A DNA stretch of 14,321 nucleotides. Source: UBA724 sp964008075. GTDB taxonomy: Bacteria; Bacteroidota; Bacteroidia; Flavobacteriales; Flavobacteriaceae. This document shows, in pieces, positions 1-6,943 of this stretch; position 1 is the first letter of the stretch; each line of letters starts with the position of its first letter. The position numbers and the translations under genes were made by a program. The notes under the pieces were generated by a model that searched no databases, was not told the origin of the DNA, and saw nothing but the letters and a program-made list of their open reading frames with translations. The stretch lies in assembly GCA_964008075.1 (NCBI GenBank), contig CAXGAP010000032.1, positions 1-14,321 on the forward strand, given 5' to 3'.

Positions 1-237
1 GACATAATAAATAAGCATCTTTACACGCAAAATTTACCAGATGTCGATCTGTTGATTCGCACAAGTGGTGAAGTCCGAATTAGTAATTTTTTGCTGTGGC
101 AAATTGCTTATGCAGAATTGTATTTTACTGATGAGCTTTGGCCCGATTTTAATGAGACTTCACTCCATAAAGCAATTGCAGATTATCAAAAAAGAGAACG
201 CCGATTTGGAAAAACGAGTGAACAAATTACTGGATAA
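1..237 (+). CDS. uppS: Isoprenyl (undecaprenyl-diphosphate) synthase, 3' end only
   Basis: This is the C-terminal 78 residues of a cis-prenyltransferase; the 5' part lies outside the window and the frame is open from base 1. The enzyme condenses isopentenyl diphosphate units onto farnesyl diphosphate to make the C55 lipid carrier for peptidoglycan and surface glycans. The visible part contains the family's most conserved C-terminal block: DLLIRTSGE (residues 16-24), then RISNFLLWQ, AYAELYFTD and LWPDF. The Arg and Ser residues of RTSGE/RIS are the ones known in the family to bind the diphosphate of isopentenyl diphosphate. The protein ends in the usual basic region (KRERRFGK). Its last 20 bases overlap the proposed GTG start of bamA, so the two are probably co-transcribed and translationally coupled. 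Identification is secure; length and start cannot be judged. Confidence 0.95.
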   Translation, partial: DIINKHLYTQNLPDVDLLIRTSGEVRISNFLLWQIAYAELYFTDELWPDFNETSLHKAIADYQKRERRFGKTSEQITG

Positions 238-2755
238 TATTACCCGCTTTATTTTTTTATTTCTGACTGTGTGTACAACCTCACTGGCACAAGAATCCCC
301 GTCTTTTGATCAAGGAAAACTATACACTCTAGGTAACATTGAAGTCACTGGAATTAAAAGCTTTAGTCCACAAACAGTCATTGCCTATACTGGTCTTCGA
401 AAGGGGCAACAAATTCAAATTCCTGGAGATGACATCAGTGCGGTGATCAATAAGCTTTGGAAGCTGGAGCTCTTTAGCGATATCAACTTTTACCTCACAC
501 GTATTGAGGGTGATACAGCTGATATAGAAATTTTTATCCAAGAGCTTCCTACGCTTTCAGACTTTACCATCACTGGTGTAAAAAAGAACAAAATACAAAG
601 CCTCATCGATGATACTGGATTGAAAAAGGGGTTGAAAGTCAGTGAAAGTTTTTTGGAAACAACCGAAAACTACATCACCAATAAGTATCGAAAAGATGGG
701 TTTTTGAATATAAAAGTCACGATCCAGACGAAAAAAGACACTGTCGGCACCAACTCTGAAAAGTTATTGATATTTATAGACCGAGGCGATCGCGTCAAAA
801 TCAACTCAATCACTTTTGAGGGTAACGATGAGTTTAGCGACCGAAAGCTTAGAAAGAAATTTAAAAACACCAAGACTAAGTTTTTTGGAAGATTTTGGAA
901 AAAGTCAAAGTTTATTGAAGATGACTACAATGAGGATTTAAGCACTCTTGTGGATTATTACAAAGAAAATGGACATCGAGATGCAAGGGTTGTTTCAGAT
1001 ACCATATTTTCTGAAGAAAATGAAATTGATATAAGTGTCAAAGTCGTTGAAGGAAATAAGTATTACTTCGGAGATGTCAATTTTTTGGGGAACAGTGTGT
1101 ATTCAGATGAAGTTCTTGGACGTCTATTGGGAGTTGACAAAGGTGATACTTACAACGGCGTATTGCTTCGCAAGCGCATTGCAGACCCCACCAAACCCGA
1201 TGGAGAAGACCTAACAAACCTTTATCAGAACAATGGCTATTTGTTTTCATCTGTTAACCCTGTTGAAATCAGTGCCGTAAATGACACCATTAACTTTGAA
1301 ATTCGAATCATTGAAGGCAAACCAGCCTATTTTAATCGAATCACCGTTGTGGGGAACGATCGTACCAATGACCATGTAATTTACAGAGAACTTCGAACCA
1401 AACCTGGTGCATTGTATAGCAAGGATCTCGTTGTTCGATCCGTTCGTGAATTGGGACAACTTGGTTTTTTTGATCCAGAGCAAATTTCACCTGATTTTAA
1501 AAATGTTGACCCGAACTCAGGTACTGTTGATATTGAATATGGTTTAGTTGAAAAGGGCGCAAGCCAAATCGAACTTCAAGGTGGATATGGAGGTGGTGGT
1601 TTTATCGGAACCCTTGGATTGAGTTTCAGTAATTTTTCGATGCGAAACATTTGGAATCGAGAGGCCTACAAACCAGTCCCAATGGGTGATGGACAGCGAT
1701 TATCCTTACGATTGCAAAAAAGTCGCTTCTATGAAACCTATAGTTTTTCGTTTTCTGAGCCTTGGCTTGGGGGACAACAACCAGTTCAGTTTTCAACCTC
1801 TGTTTCACAAACCACTCAATATCGATACAACTACTTTACAGGTCGCGCAGATAAAAGTCAATATTTTAAAATTCGAGGTGTGAATATTGGACTGGCCAAG
1901 CGACTACAAGTTCCTGATGATTACTTCACCCTTTCACAAGCAATTGGGTATCAATATTATGACTTAAACAACTATTACACCGGTTTGTTTACATTCGGAG
2001 ATGGAGTGTCAAATAACCTTTATTACTCGATCGCGCTATCGCGAAACAATACCTACACCAACCCAATCTTTCCGCTTGGTGGCTCTCAATTTTCGATCAG
2101 TGCAAAACTTTCGTTTCCCTATTCTTTGGTCAACAAAATCGATTACGCAAAACTTGGCGATCAACCCGCTTTTCAAAATGAAGACGGAAACCCAGATGAT
2201 GCAAAAATTGATCAAGAGAGATTTAAATGGTTAGAGTACTATAAGCTTAAATTTTCTGGTTCTTGGTACACCAATATTATTGATAAATTGGTACTGAAAA
2301 CGCATTCTGAACTTGGTTACTTAGGTGCATACAACACAGATCGTGGAATCATTCCTTTTGAGCGTTTTTATCTAGGTGGAGATGGCTTATCCCAATATGC
2401 TCTAGATGGTCGTGAAACTATCGCAATGCGAGGATATGAAAACCAATCTCTTTCCGATCGTGATGGGGCAGTGATTTATAATAAATTTTCATTGGAATTG
2501 AGATACCCGATAACACTCAAACCATCGGCCTCTATTTTTGCTTTGAGTTTTCTTGAAGCAGGTAATTCTTATAATAATTTCAAGGAATATAATCCATTTG
2601 ATATGAAAAGATCTGCTGGTTTTGGTATACGAATTTTTATGCCTGCCTTTGGTTTACTTGGAATCGATTTTGGTTATGGATTTGACAATGATGTGCAAGG
2701 TGAATTAACTCCCCACGGATGGGAAACGCACTTTATCATTGGACAGCAATTTTAA
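218..2755 (+). CDS. bamA: Outer membrane protein assembly factor BamA (Omp85)
   Basis: This is the Omp85-family insertase that folds beta-barrel proteins into the outer membrane, 845 residues from the GTG at 218. I chose this start because the protein then opens with a good signal peptide: basic N-region, hydrophobic FIFLFLTV, cleavage near SLA-Q at residue 24. Longer in-frame starts (TTG 65, ATG 152) only add uppS sequence read in another frame. Five POTRA domains can be traced at roughly 36-110, 113-188, 194-279, 282-367 and 370-447, several with the GN or G-turn of the first strand followed by the ENGHRDA / NNGYLF type helix end. The beta-barrel spans about 450-845. It carries MRGY at 737-740, matching the conserved (V/I/M)RG(F/Y) motif of loop 6, and ends in an aromatic beta-signal (HFIIGQQF). 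Two periplasmic chaperone genes follow directly, the usual context. Confidence 0.95.
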   Translation: MNKLLDNITRFIFLFLTVCTTSLAQESPSFDQGKLYTLGNIEVTGIKSFSPQTVIAYTGLRKGQQIQIPGDDISAVINKLWKLELFSDINFYLTRIEGDTADIEIFIQELPTLSDFTITGVKKNKIQSLIDDTGLKKGLKVSESFLETTENYITNKYRKDGFLNIKVTIQTKKDTVGTNSEKLLIFIDRGDRVKINSITFEGNDEFSDRKLRKKFKNTKTKFFGRFWKKSKFIEDDYNEDLSTLVDYYKENGHRDARVVSDTIFSEENEIDISVKVVEGNKYYFGDVNFLGNSVYSDEVLGRLLGVDKGDTYNGVLLRKRIADPTKPDGEDLTNLYQNNGYLFSSVNPVEISAVNDTINFEIRIIEGKPAYFNRITVVGNDRTNDHVIYRELRTKPGALYSKDLVVRSVRELGQLGFFDPEQISPDFKNVDPNSGTVDIEYGLVEKGASQIELQGGYGGGGFIGTLGLSFSNFSMRNIWNREAYKPVPMGDGQRLSLRLQKSRFYETYSFSFSEPWLGGQQPVQFSTSVSQTTQYRYNYFTGRADKSQYFKIRGVNIGLAKRLQVPDDYFTLSQAIGYQYYDLNNYYTGLFTFGDGVSNNLYYSIALSRNNTYTNPIFPLGGSQFSISAKLSFPYSLVNKIDYAKLGDQPAFQNEDGNPDDAKIDQERFKWLEYYKLKFSGSWYTNIIDKLVLKTHSELGYLGAYNTDRGIIPFERFYLGGDGLSQYALDGRETIAMRGYENQSLSDRDGAVIYNKFSLELRYPITLKPSASIFALSFLEAGNSYNNFKEYNPFDMKRSAGFGIRIFMPAFGLLGIDFGYGFDNDVQGELTPHGWETHFIIGQQF

Positions 2756-2761
2756 TTTATT

Positions 2762-3418
2762 TTGAAAAAAATCATATTTCTTGGGTTTTTATTTGGCTTT
2801 GCCTCATTGGTTGTAGCTCAAAATAGAGTTCGAATTGGATTCATGGACATGGATCGGGTGTTGGAAAACCTCAATGATTACAAGGATGCCAATGCTGCTT
2901 TGGAGGATAAAATTACCTTTTGGAAAGAAGAAATAAGCAACAAACAGAGTAAGATTGATCAGCTTCAAAAAAAATTAGATTTAGAACGCCCTTTGCTGAC
3001 AGAAGAGTTGATAGAGGAAAGAGAAGAAGATATTGGGTTTGAACAAGAGGAACTCAACAACTATCAGCAAAAGCGATTTGGGCCACAAGGAGATTGGTTG
3101 GTGCAAAAGGTTGTATTTACGCAGCCCATACAAGACAAAATTCTAGAAGCTGTTAAAGAAGTAGCTGAAAATCGAAAACTGGATTATGTATTTGACAGAA
3201 GTGCTGAGATTTTGGTCTTCCATTCAGAAAAAAAGTACGATATTAGCAACCTTGTTGTAAAATACATCAATCAAAGAGACAAGAAAAAAGCAAGAGATGA
3301 ACTCGTTGAATCTCTTAAACAAGAGCAAAATGCTGCCCGTCAAAAGGCCATAGAAAAACGAAAAAAAGAAATGGACTCCATACGAAAAGCGAAAGCAACC
3401 CAGCAGCAGAAAAATTAA
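2762..3418 (+). CDS. skp: Skp/OmpH-family periplasmic chaperone, longer paralog
   Basis: This is a periplasmic holdase-type chaperone of the OmpH/Skp family, expected to carry unfolded outer-membrane proteins to BamA. It has 218 residues and starts with TTG six bases after the bamA stop. That start gives a clean signal peptide (MKKIIFLGFLFGFASLVVA, cleavage before QN). RIGFMDMDRVLENL at 24-37 is the family's opening strand. A long charged coiled coil covers about 40-105, and the closing domain LDYVFDRSAEILVFH lies at 140-154. After residue ~170 there is a Lys/Glu/Arg/Gln-rich tail of nearly 50 residues that ordinary Skp proteins (about 160-170 residues) and the next gene lack. The coiled coil and tail have low-complexity composition, so assignment rests on overall architecture, position after bamA and similarity in layout to the following gene. 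Confidence 0.87.
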   Translation: MKKIIFLGFLFGFASLVVAQNRVRIGFMDMDRVLENLNDYKDANAALEDKITFWKEEISNKQSKIDQLQKKLDLERPLLTEELIEEREEDIGFEQEELNNYQQKRFGPQGDWLVQKVVFTQPIQDKILEAVKEVAENRKLDYVFDRSAEILVFHSEKKYDISNLVVKYINQRDKKKARDELVESLKQEQNAARQKAIEKRKKEMDSIRKAKATQQQKN

Positions 3419-3430
3419 ACTTCAACATAA

Positions 3431-3940
3431 ATGAAAATTAAATTTACACATTATATAACAGCCATTTGCATTGTATTCATGAGTTTGACTGCTCAATCAC
3501 AATCTAAAGTTACACACATTGACTTTCAAAAACTAGTGAGTGAGATGCCAGAAGTGATTGCAGCACAAGAAGAAATTCAAAAACTCGAAAAAGATTACAC
3601 AAACGAGATTGAATCATCCTTAAAAGAGCTCCAAACAAAAATGCAAAATTATTCTGCAGATGCTGAAAATCAGACTGATTTGACCAATCAAAAGCGCCAG
3701 CAAGAGCTTCAAGGTATGGAGCAAAATATCCAACAGTTTCGTCAAACTGCATTGCAAGATGTACAGCAAAAACAAGCTGATTTGCTACGTCCACTAATTG
3801 AAAAAGCACGTGCTGCTGTCGAAAAAGTAGCCACTGCTCAAGGATTTGATTATGTGATGGATTCAAGTCAAGGGTCATCTGTACTGATGGCAAAAGGAAA
3901 AGATCTCATGGCAGAAGTCAAAACAGAACTGGGCTTCTAA
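3431..3940 (+). CDS. skp: Skp/OmpH-family periplasmic chaperone, standard-length paralog
   Basis: This is a second OmpH/Skp-family chaperone, 169 residues, which is the usual family length. It begins 12 bases after the previous gene with ATG and a signal peptide (MKIKFTHYITAICIVFMSLT, cleavage in AQSQ-S). The mature part opens with KVTHIDFQKLVSEMPEV (26-42), continues as a Gln/Glu/Lys-rich coiled coil to about residue 115, and closes with GFDYVMDSSQGSSVLMAKGKDL. This is the characteristic beta element of the trimerisation body. Tandem ompH-like genes after bamA are common in Flavobacteriia. The two copies here share layout but little sequence, so the duplication is probably old. It is the last gene before a strong terminator, making it the end of the uppS-bamA-skp operon. 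Confidence 0.9.
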   Translation: MKIKFTHYITAICIVFMSLTAQSQSKVTHIDFQKLVSEMPEVIAAQEEIQKLEKDYTNEIESSLKELQTKMQNYSADAENQTDLTNQKRQQELQGMEQNIQQFRQTALQDVQQKQADLLRPLIEKARAAVEKVATAQGFDYVMDSSQGSSVLMAKGKDLMAEVKTELGF

Positions 3941-3961
3941 ATACAACTCTTTATTATATAT

Positions 3962-3990
3962 AAAACTGCCCTTTTTAAGGGCAGTTTTTT
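3962..3990 (+). terminator. Intrinsic terminator after the bamA-skp operon
   Basis: A 12-bp perfect stem is formed by AAAACTGCCCTT (3962-3973) and AAGGGCAGTTTT (3977-3988) around a 3-base TTT loop. The GC-rich centre is followed directly by a run of six T (3985-3990). It starts 22 bases after the second skp stop codon and ends 12 bases before the murI start, so it should end the operon and leave murI under separate control. The A-rich left flank means it could also work on the opposite strand, but no minus-strand gene reads into it. Confidence 0.92.
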
Positions 3991-4001
3991 ATTTTTACAC
4001 T

Positions 4002-4781
4002 ATGGATAAACATCCAATAGGTGTTTTTGATTCGGGTGTGGGTGGCTTATCGCTGCTTGGTGAACTTCAGTCTTTACTTCCACACGAAGACTTTATCTAT
4101 ATCTCAGACAACGCATTTGCGCCATATGGTGCCCTAACTGCCGCTGACATTCTTGACAGGAGCGAGAAGTTGACAAATTGGCTGATCAAGCAGTCATCAA
4201 AACTCATTGTTGTAGCATGCAACACAGCAACGACCAATGCCATTGATGCACTACGACAAACCCACCCCATCCCCTTTGTCGGGATTGAACCAGCCATCAA
4301 GCCTGCTGCGCTTCAAACCAAAACAGGTGTTGTTGGTGTCCTGGCGACCAAAGGAACATTGAGCAGTAAGCTTTTTTATCAAACCTCGTCGGTCTATGGA
4401 CAAGGCATTACCATCGTCGAAAAAGAAGGGAAACATCTTGTTAAAATGATTGAAGAGGGAAAAATCAATAGCGTAGAAATCAAAAACCTATTGCAAACTT
4501 ATCTCCAGCCAATGATCGAACAAGGGGCCGACCACTTGGTGTTGGGATGCACACACTACCCTTTTCTAACCCCTGTATTGAAAAAAATTCTTCCAAAAAA
4601 TATTCATATCGTGGACTGTAATGGTTCTGTTGCCAAACAAGTGGAGCGCGTTTTAGAAAAAAGAAAGCTACACTCTATATCGGAAAATAAAGGCAATACA
4701 ACCTACATTTGCACAGGGGATTCACAAACGATGCGTCAATTTGTTTTGTCTGAAGAGATCAAAGCACTTTCTATTCCCTAA
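4002..4781 (+). CDS. murI: Glutamate racemase
   Basis: This enzyme interconverts L- and D-glutamate and supplies D-Glu to peptidoglycan precursors in the cytoplasm. It has 259 residues, normal for the family. The Asp/Glu racemase motifs are all present. GVFDSGVGGLSLL at 7-19 includes the Asp10-Ser11 substrate-binding pair, and PYG lies at 41-43. VVACNTATTNA at 70-80 carries the first catalytic Cys (Cys73), and LGCTHYPFL at 181-189 the second (Cys183) with its partner His185. The ATG at 4002 is the only sensible start, 12 bases after the upstream terminator. A TATTTTTA at 3990-3997 is one base off the Bacteroidota -7 consensus but so close to the ATG that it would imply a nearly leaderless message; I do not call it. 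The last 11 bases overlap the end of the convergent gene on the minus strand. Confidence 0.96.
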   Translation: MDKHPIGVFDSGVGGLSLLGELQSLLPHEDFIYISDNAFAPYGALTAADILDRSEKLTNWLIKQSSKLIVVACNTATTNAIDALRQTHPIPFVGIEPAIKPAALQTKTGVVGVLATKGTLSSKLFYQTSSVYGQGITIVEKEGKHLVKMIEEGKINSVEIKNLLQTYLQPMIEQGADHLVLGCTHYPFLTPVLKKILPKNIHIVDCNGSVAKQVERVLEKRKLHSISENKGNTTYICTGDSQTMRQFVLSEEIKALSIP

Positions 4782-5283
4782 ACCAATCTGCATACATGAT
4801 GTAGTTTTTGGCAATTCGTTCAATTTCACCCTCAGTGAGTTCAACAGAAATATCTTTTTTCTTTTTTGCTGGTACCCCAGCAAAAATTGTACCCGAAGGC
4901 ACATGCGTACCTTGTGTTACGACTGCGCCAGCAGCAATGATACTGTTGGATTCAACCACACAACCATCCATGACAATAGCACCCATTCCGATAAGAACAT
5001 TGTCATGAATTGTACATCCGTGAACAATCGCATTATGCCCAATTGAAACGCAATTTCCAATCGTTGTCGAAAATTTTTGATAGGTGGCATGAATCACAGC
5101 CCCATCCTGAATATTGACTTGATCGCCGATTTGAACGCTATTGACATCCCCTCGAATAATGGCATGATACCATACAGAGCAATCACGACCCATAACCACA
5201 TCGCCAACGACTACCGAAGTGTCTGCAAAAAAACAATTTTCACCATAGGAAGGTGTTTTGCCACGTATTGTTTTTAGAATCAT
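4771..5283 (-). CDS. Gamma-carbonic-anhydrase-family left-handed beta-helix protein (YrdA/PaaY type)
   Basis: This is a 170-residue trimeric left-handed beta-helix protein of the gamma carbonic anhydrase/YrdA/PaaY group. Hexapeptide repeats run from about residue 18 to 135 (for example FADTSV, VIGD-type and IGMGAI, SIIAAGAVV turns). The three zinc-ligand histidines of the family are present at His65 (GAVIHAT), His83 and His88 (SIGHNAIVHGC). The preceding RGDV and QDGAVIH match the family's catalytic-site surroundings. A C-terminal helix (EIERIAKNYIMYADWF) packs on the trimer. Many members with intact ligands have weak or no measured carbonic anhydrase activity, and some act as acyl-CoA thioesterases, so the reaction is not settled by sequence. 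The gene is convergent with murI (11-bp overlap) and divergent from the Nfu-like gene. No close minus-strand partner suggests an operon. Confidence 0.92.
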   Translation of the reverse strand: MILKTIRGKTPSYGENCFFADTSVVVGDVVMGRDCSVWYHAIIRGDVNSVQIGDQVNIQDGAVIHATYQKFSTTIGNCVSIGHNAIVHGCTIHDNVLIGMGAIVMDGCVVESNSIIAAGAVVTQGTHVPSGTIFAGVPAKKKKDISVELTEGEIERIAKNYIMYADWFRE

Positions 5284-5348
5284 GTTTAAATGTACAAAAT
5301 CAAAAGGTTGGATGATACTGTTTGTGTATTTTTGTAAAAAATTAAGCT
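5284..5348. promoter_or_regulatory. Divergent intergenic region with a Bacteroidota-type promoter for the Nfu gene
   Basis: This 65-bp gap separates two divergent genes, so it must hold both promoters. On the plus strand TATTTTTG (5327-5334) is an exact match to the Bacteroidota -7 consensus TAnnTTTG. A TTG (5308-5310) lies 16 bases upstream as a plausible -33 element. Transcription would then start shortly before the ATG at 5349, giving a very short leader. For the minus-strand gene only TACATTTA (complement of 5287-5294), one base off consensus, is seen; it lies so close to the start codon that it is doubtful. No ribosome binding site of the AGGAGG type is visible on either side, as usual in this phylum. 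Confidence 0.6.
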
Positions 5349-6215
5349 ATGTTTCAGTTTACAATTGCAGCTACAAACAACCCCACCAGAATTCGTTTTG
5401 TGAGTAATCAACCACTGGGTGAAGACGAAATCGACTTTGCGAATGTTGATGACGCAGGTGGTTTCCCATTGATTCAGCAACTGTTTTATCTGCCTTTTGT
5501 AAAGCATGTTCGCTTGACTGAAAATTGGATAGAAGTTGAGCGTTTCGATATACTTAAGTGGTCGGATGTGCAAGATGAGGTCGCAACGCAGCTTGCAGAT
5601 TATCTCAATCAAGGTGGAAAAGTCAAAATGCAAGCAAATCAAAAAGAGGCGATTACTGTTTATGCAGAAAGTACGCCAAATCCTGCTGCCATGAAGTTTG
5701 TTTGTAGCAAGCGTATTGTGGGTGAAATCTACGAGGCTAAAAATATTGAAGAAGCAAAAAACTCTCCTCTGGCAACTGAACTGTTTCACAAAGCCTATAT
5801 CAAAGAGGTTTTTATGGATGAAAATTTTATCTCCATCACCAAATACGACATTGCTGAATGGGATGATATTGTTCAAGAACTACGTGAATATCTTCGTGAT
5901 TATATTGCCTCCAACAAAGTCATTGTAACTGAAGTTGCAACGCCAAAAGACAAATCCCAACAGACTGTCCACGAAGGCACTGCAAAGGAAATCATACAAA
6001 TTATTGATCAACACATAAAACCAGCAGTTGCATCGGATGGAGGGAACATCGTATTTGACTCCTACGATGAAGAGAGTAAGGCAGTGCAAGTCATCCTACA
6101 AGGAGCATGCAGTGGGTGTCCTTCCTCTACTTTTACACTTAAAAACGGCATCGAACAATTGTTGCGTGACATGTTGCCTGGAAAGGTTGAGGCTGTAACT
6201 GCAATCAACGGCTAG
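5349..6215 (+). CDS. NifU/Nfu-type iron-sulfur cluster scaffold with two N-terminal domains
   Basis: This is an iron-sulfur carrier/scaffold protein of 288 residues, expected in the cytoplasm. Three domains can be seen. The second Nfu N-terminal domain (about 101-189) has the classic opening ESTPNPAAMKFVC (107-119) and SPLATELF, IKEVFM..NFISITK. The first (about 1-90) is a diverged copy with the same spacing: NNPTRIRFVS, FPLIQQLFYLPFVKHVRLTENWIEVER, DILKWSD. The C-terminal NifU domain (about 211-285) carries the cluster-binding CxxC in GACSGCPSSTFTLK, Cys254 and Cys257. Two of these CxxC motifs, from a dimer, hold one [4Fe-4S] cluster in known Nfu proteins. The N-N-C layout recurs in Bacteroidota. 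It is a single-gene unit with its own promoter, and its stop is 2 bases from the convergent tsaB stop. Which client proteins it serves cannot be read from the window. Confidence 0.92.
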   Translation: MFQFTIAATNNPTRIRFVSNQPLGEDEIDFANVDDAGGFPLIQQLFYLPFVKHVRLTENWIEVERFDILKWSDVQDEVATQLADYLNQGGKVKMQANQKEAITVYAESTPNPAAMKFVCSKRIVGEIYEAKNIEEAKNSPLATELFHKAYIKEVFMDENFISITKYDIAEWDDIVQELREYLRDYIASNKVIVTEVATPKDKSQQTVHEGTAKEIIQIIDQHIKPAVASDGGNIVFDSYDEESKAVQVILQGACSGCPSSTFTLKNGIEQLLRDMLPGKVEAVTAING

Positions 6216-6217
6216 GG

Positions 6218-6919
6218 TTACTGACCCAAGGCATTCTTTTTTTTGGGGGTGATTTGAAAGGCTTTTAAGTAGTCTACCTCAAAATAGGCAACATCTTCAA
6301 AAATCTTATTTTCTAGAGCAAAGAACCCTTGCTCGACCATTTTTACAGCACTGGGAAAAGAGGTTTGTTTAGGGAAAATGAAGTGCTTGTTATGATCTAG
6401 AATTTCCTCACATTTTTCTAGCCCAGTGCCAACAAAATAGACTGGTCCTTTTTCCGTCAATTCGCAAAAACTTTTGGGTGTTAGCACATGTGGAATCGCT
6501 GGTTGTATGACCTTGTAGTCGTGTGTGTAAATAGCACAATACACTTCATCTCTCCTCGCATCAAGAGTGGCAACAATATGCCCTTCTTTTGGGTTGATTT
6601 CACGAGCAAGAATGTCTAAGGTTGGAATTGCAATGAGAGGTATATCATTGGCATAGCACAATCCTTTGGCAGAAGCAGCCCCTATGCGAAGGCCTGTGTA
6701 TGACCCTGGCCCTGAACTCAGTGCAATGGCAGTCAGATCGGAGGGTTTGAGGTTGTTTTCAGATAAAACAGTATCGATATAGGTATGCAAAAGTTGGGAG
6801 TGCTGGTAATTCTCATGGTTGGATTGAGCCAAACCGATGACCTCACCCTGTGCGCAAAGAGCTACCGAACATTGGGTCGTGGTTGTTTCAATACAGAGCA
6901 AATGCGAAGGCATGCTCAA
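6218..6919 (-). CDS. tsaB: tRNA threonylcarbamoyladenosine biosynthesis protein TsaB
   Basis: TsaB is the non-catalytic partner that, with TsaD and TsaE, transfers threonylcarbamoyl-AMP to A37 of ANN-decoding tRNAs in the cytoplasm. The protein has 233 residues, normal for the family. The N-terminal ASKHA-fold strand reads LLCIETTTTQCSVAL (7-21), HSQLLHTYID lies at 40-49, and the signature ALSSGPGSYTGLRIGAASAK is at 66-85. DARRDEVYCAIY at 120-131 is also family-typical. Two in-frame ATGs (6919 and 6913) give MSMPS or MPS; the choice is open. It lies 24 bases downstream of the tolC-like gene on the same strand, so it is most likely the last cistron of the efflux operon or read through from it. 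A run of eight A in the coding strand near the C-terminus (6237-6244) could be slippery but would affect only the last few residues. Confidence 0.93.
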   Translation of the reverse strand: MSMPSHLLCIETTTTQCSVALCAQGEVIGLAQSNHENYQHSQLLHTYIDTVLSENNLKPSDLTAIALSSGPGSYTGLRIGAASAKGLCYANDIPLIAIPTLDILAREINPKEGHIVATLDARRDEVYCAIYTHDYKVIQPAIPHVLTPKSFCELTEKGPVYFVGTGLEKCEEILDHNKHFIFPKQTSFPSAVKMVEQGFFALENKIFEDVAYFEVDYLKAFQITPKKKNALGQ

Positions 6920-6943
6920 AAATAGGAAACAAACCGCTACCGA

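Noticed and set aside
142..149. LSGGE instead of LSGGQ in the ABC ATPase (residue numbers 142-146; gene at 12008-12712)
   Set aside because: The Glu form is normal in the LolD/MacB/FtsE branch, so it is not a defect or novelty.
3510..3893. 127-codon open frame opposite the second skp-like gene
   Set aside because: It is a shadow of the Gln/Lys-rich coiled coil on the plus strand, which yields Leu/Phe/Val-rich antisense translation. No independent evidence for a gene.
3990..3997. TATTTTTA as a murI promoter -7 element
   Set aside because: One mismatch to consensus, derived largely from the terminator T-run, and only four bases before the ATG with no matching -33 element.
5286..5876. Long open frame of 196 codons on the minus strand opposite the Nfu-like gene
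   Set aside because: The opposite strand encodes a clear iron-sulfur scaffold with intact motifs. The antisense product shows no domain logic, no export signal that makes sense and has Cys/Phe/Asn-rich shadow composition.
6211..6244. Possible bidirectional terminator at the convergent Nfu/tsaB junction (GGGT...ACCC near a T-run)
   Set aside because: The stem is only 4 bp and the T-run lies 9 bases further on inside tsaB. Too weak to call.
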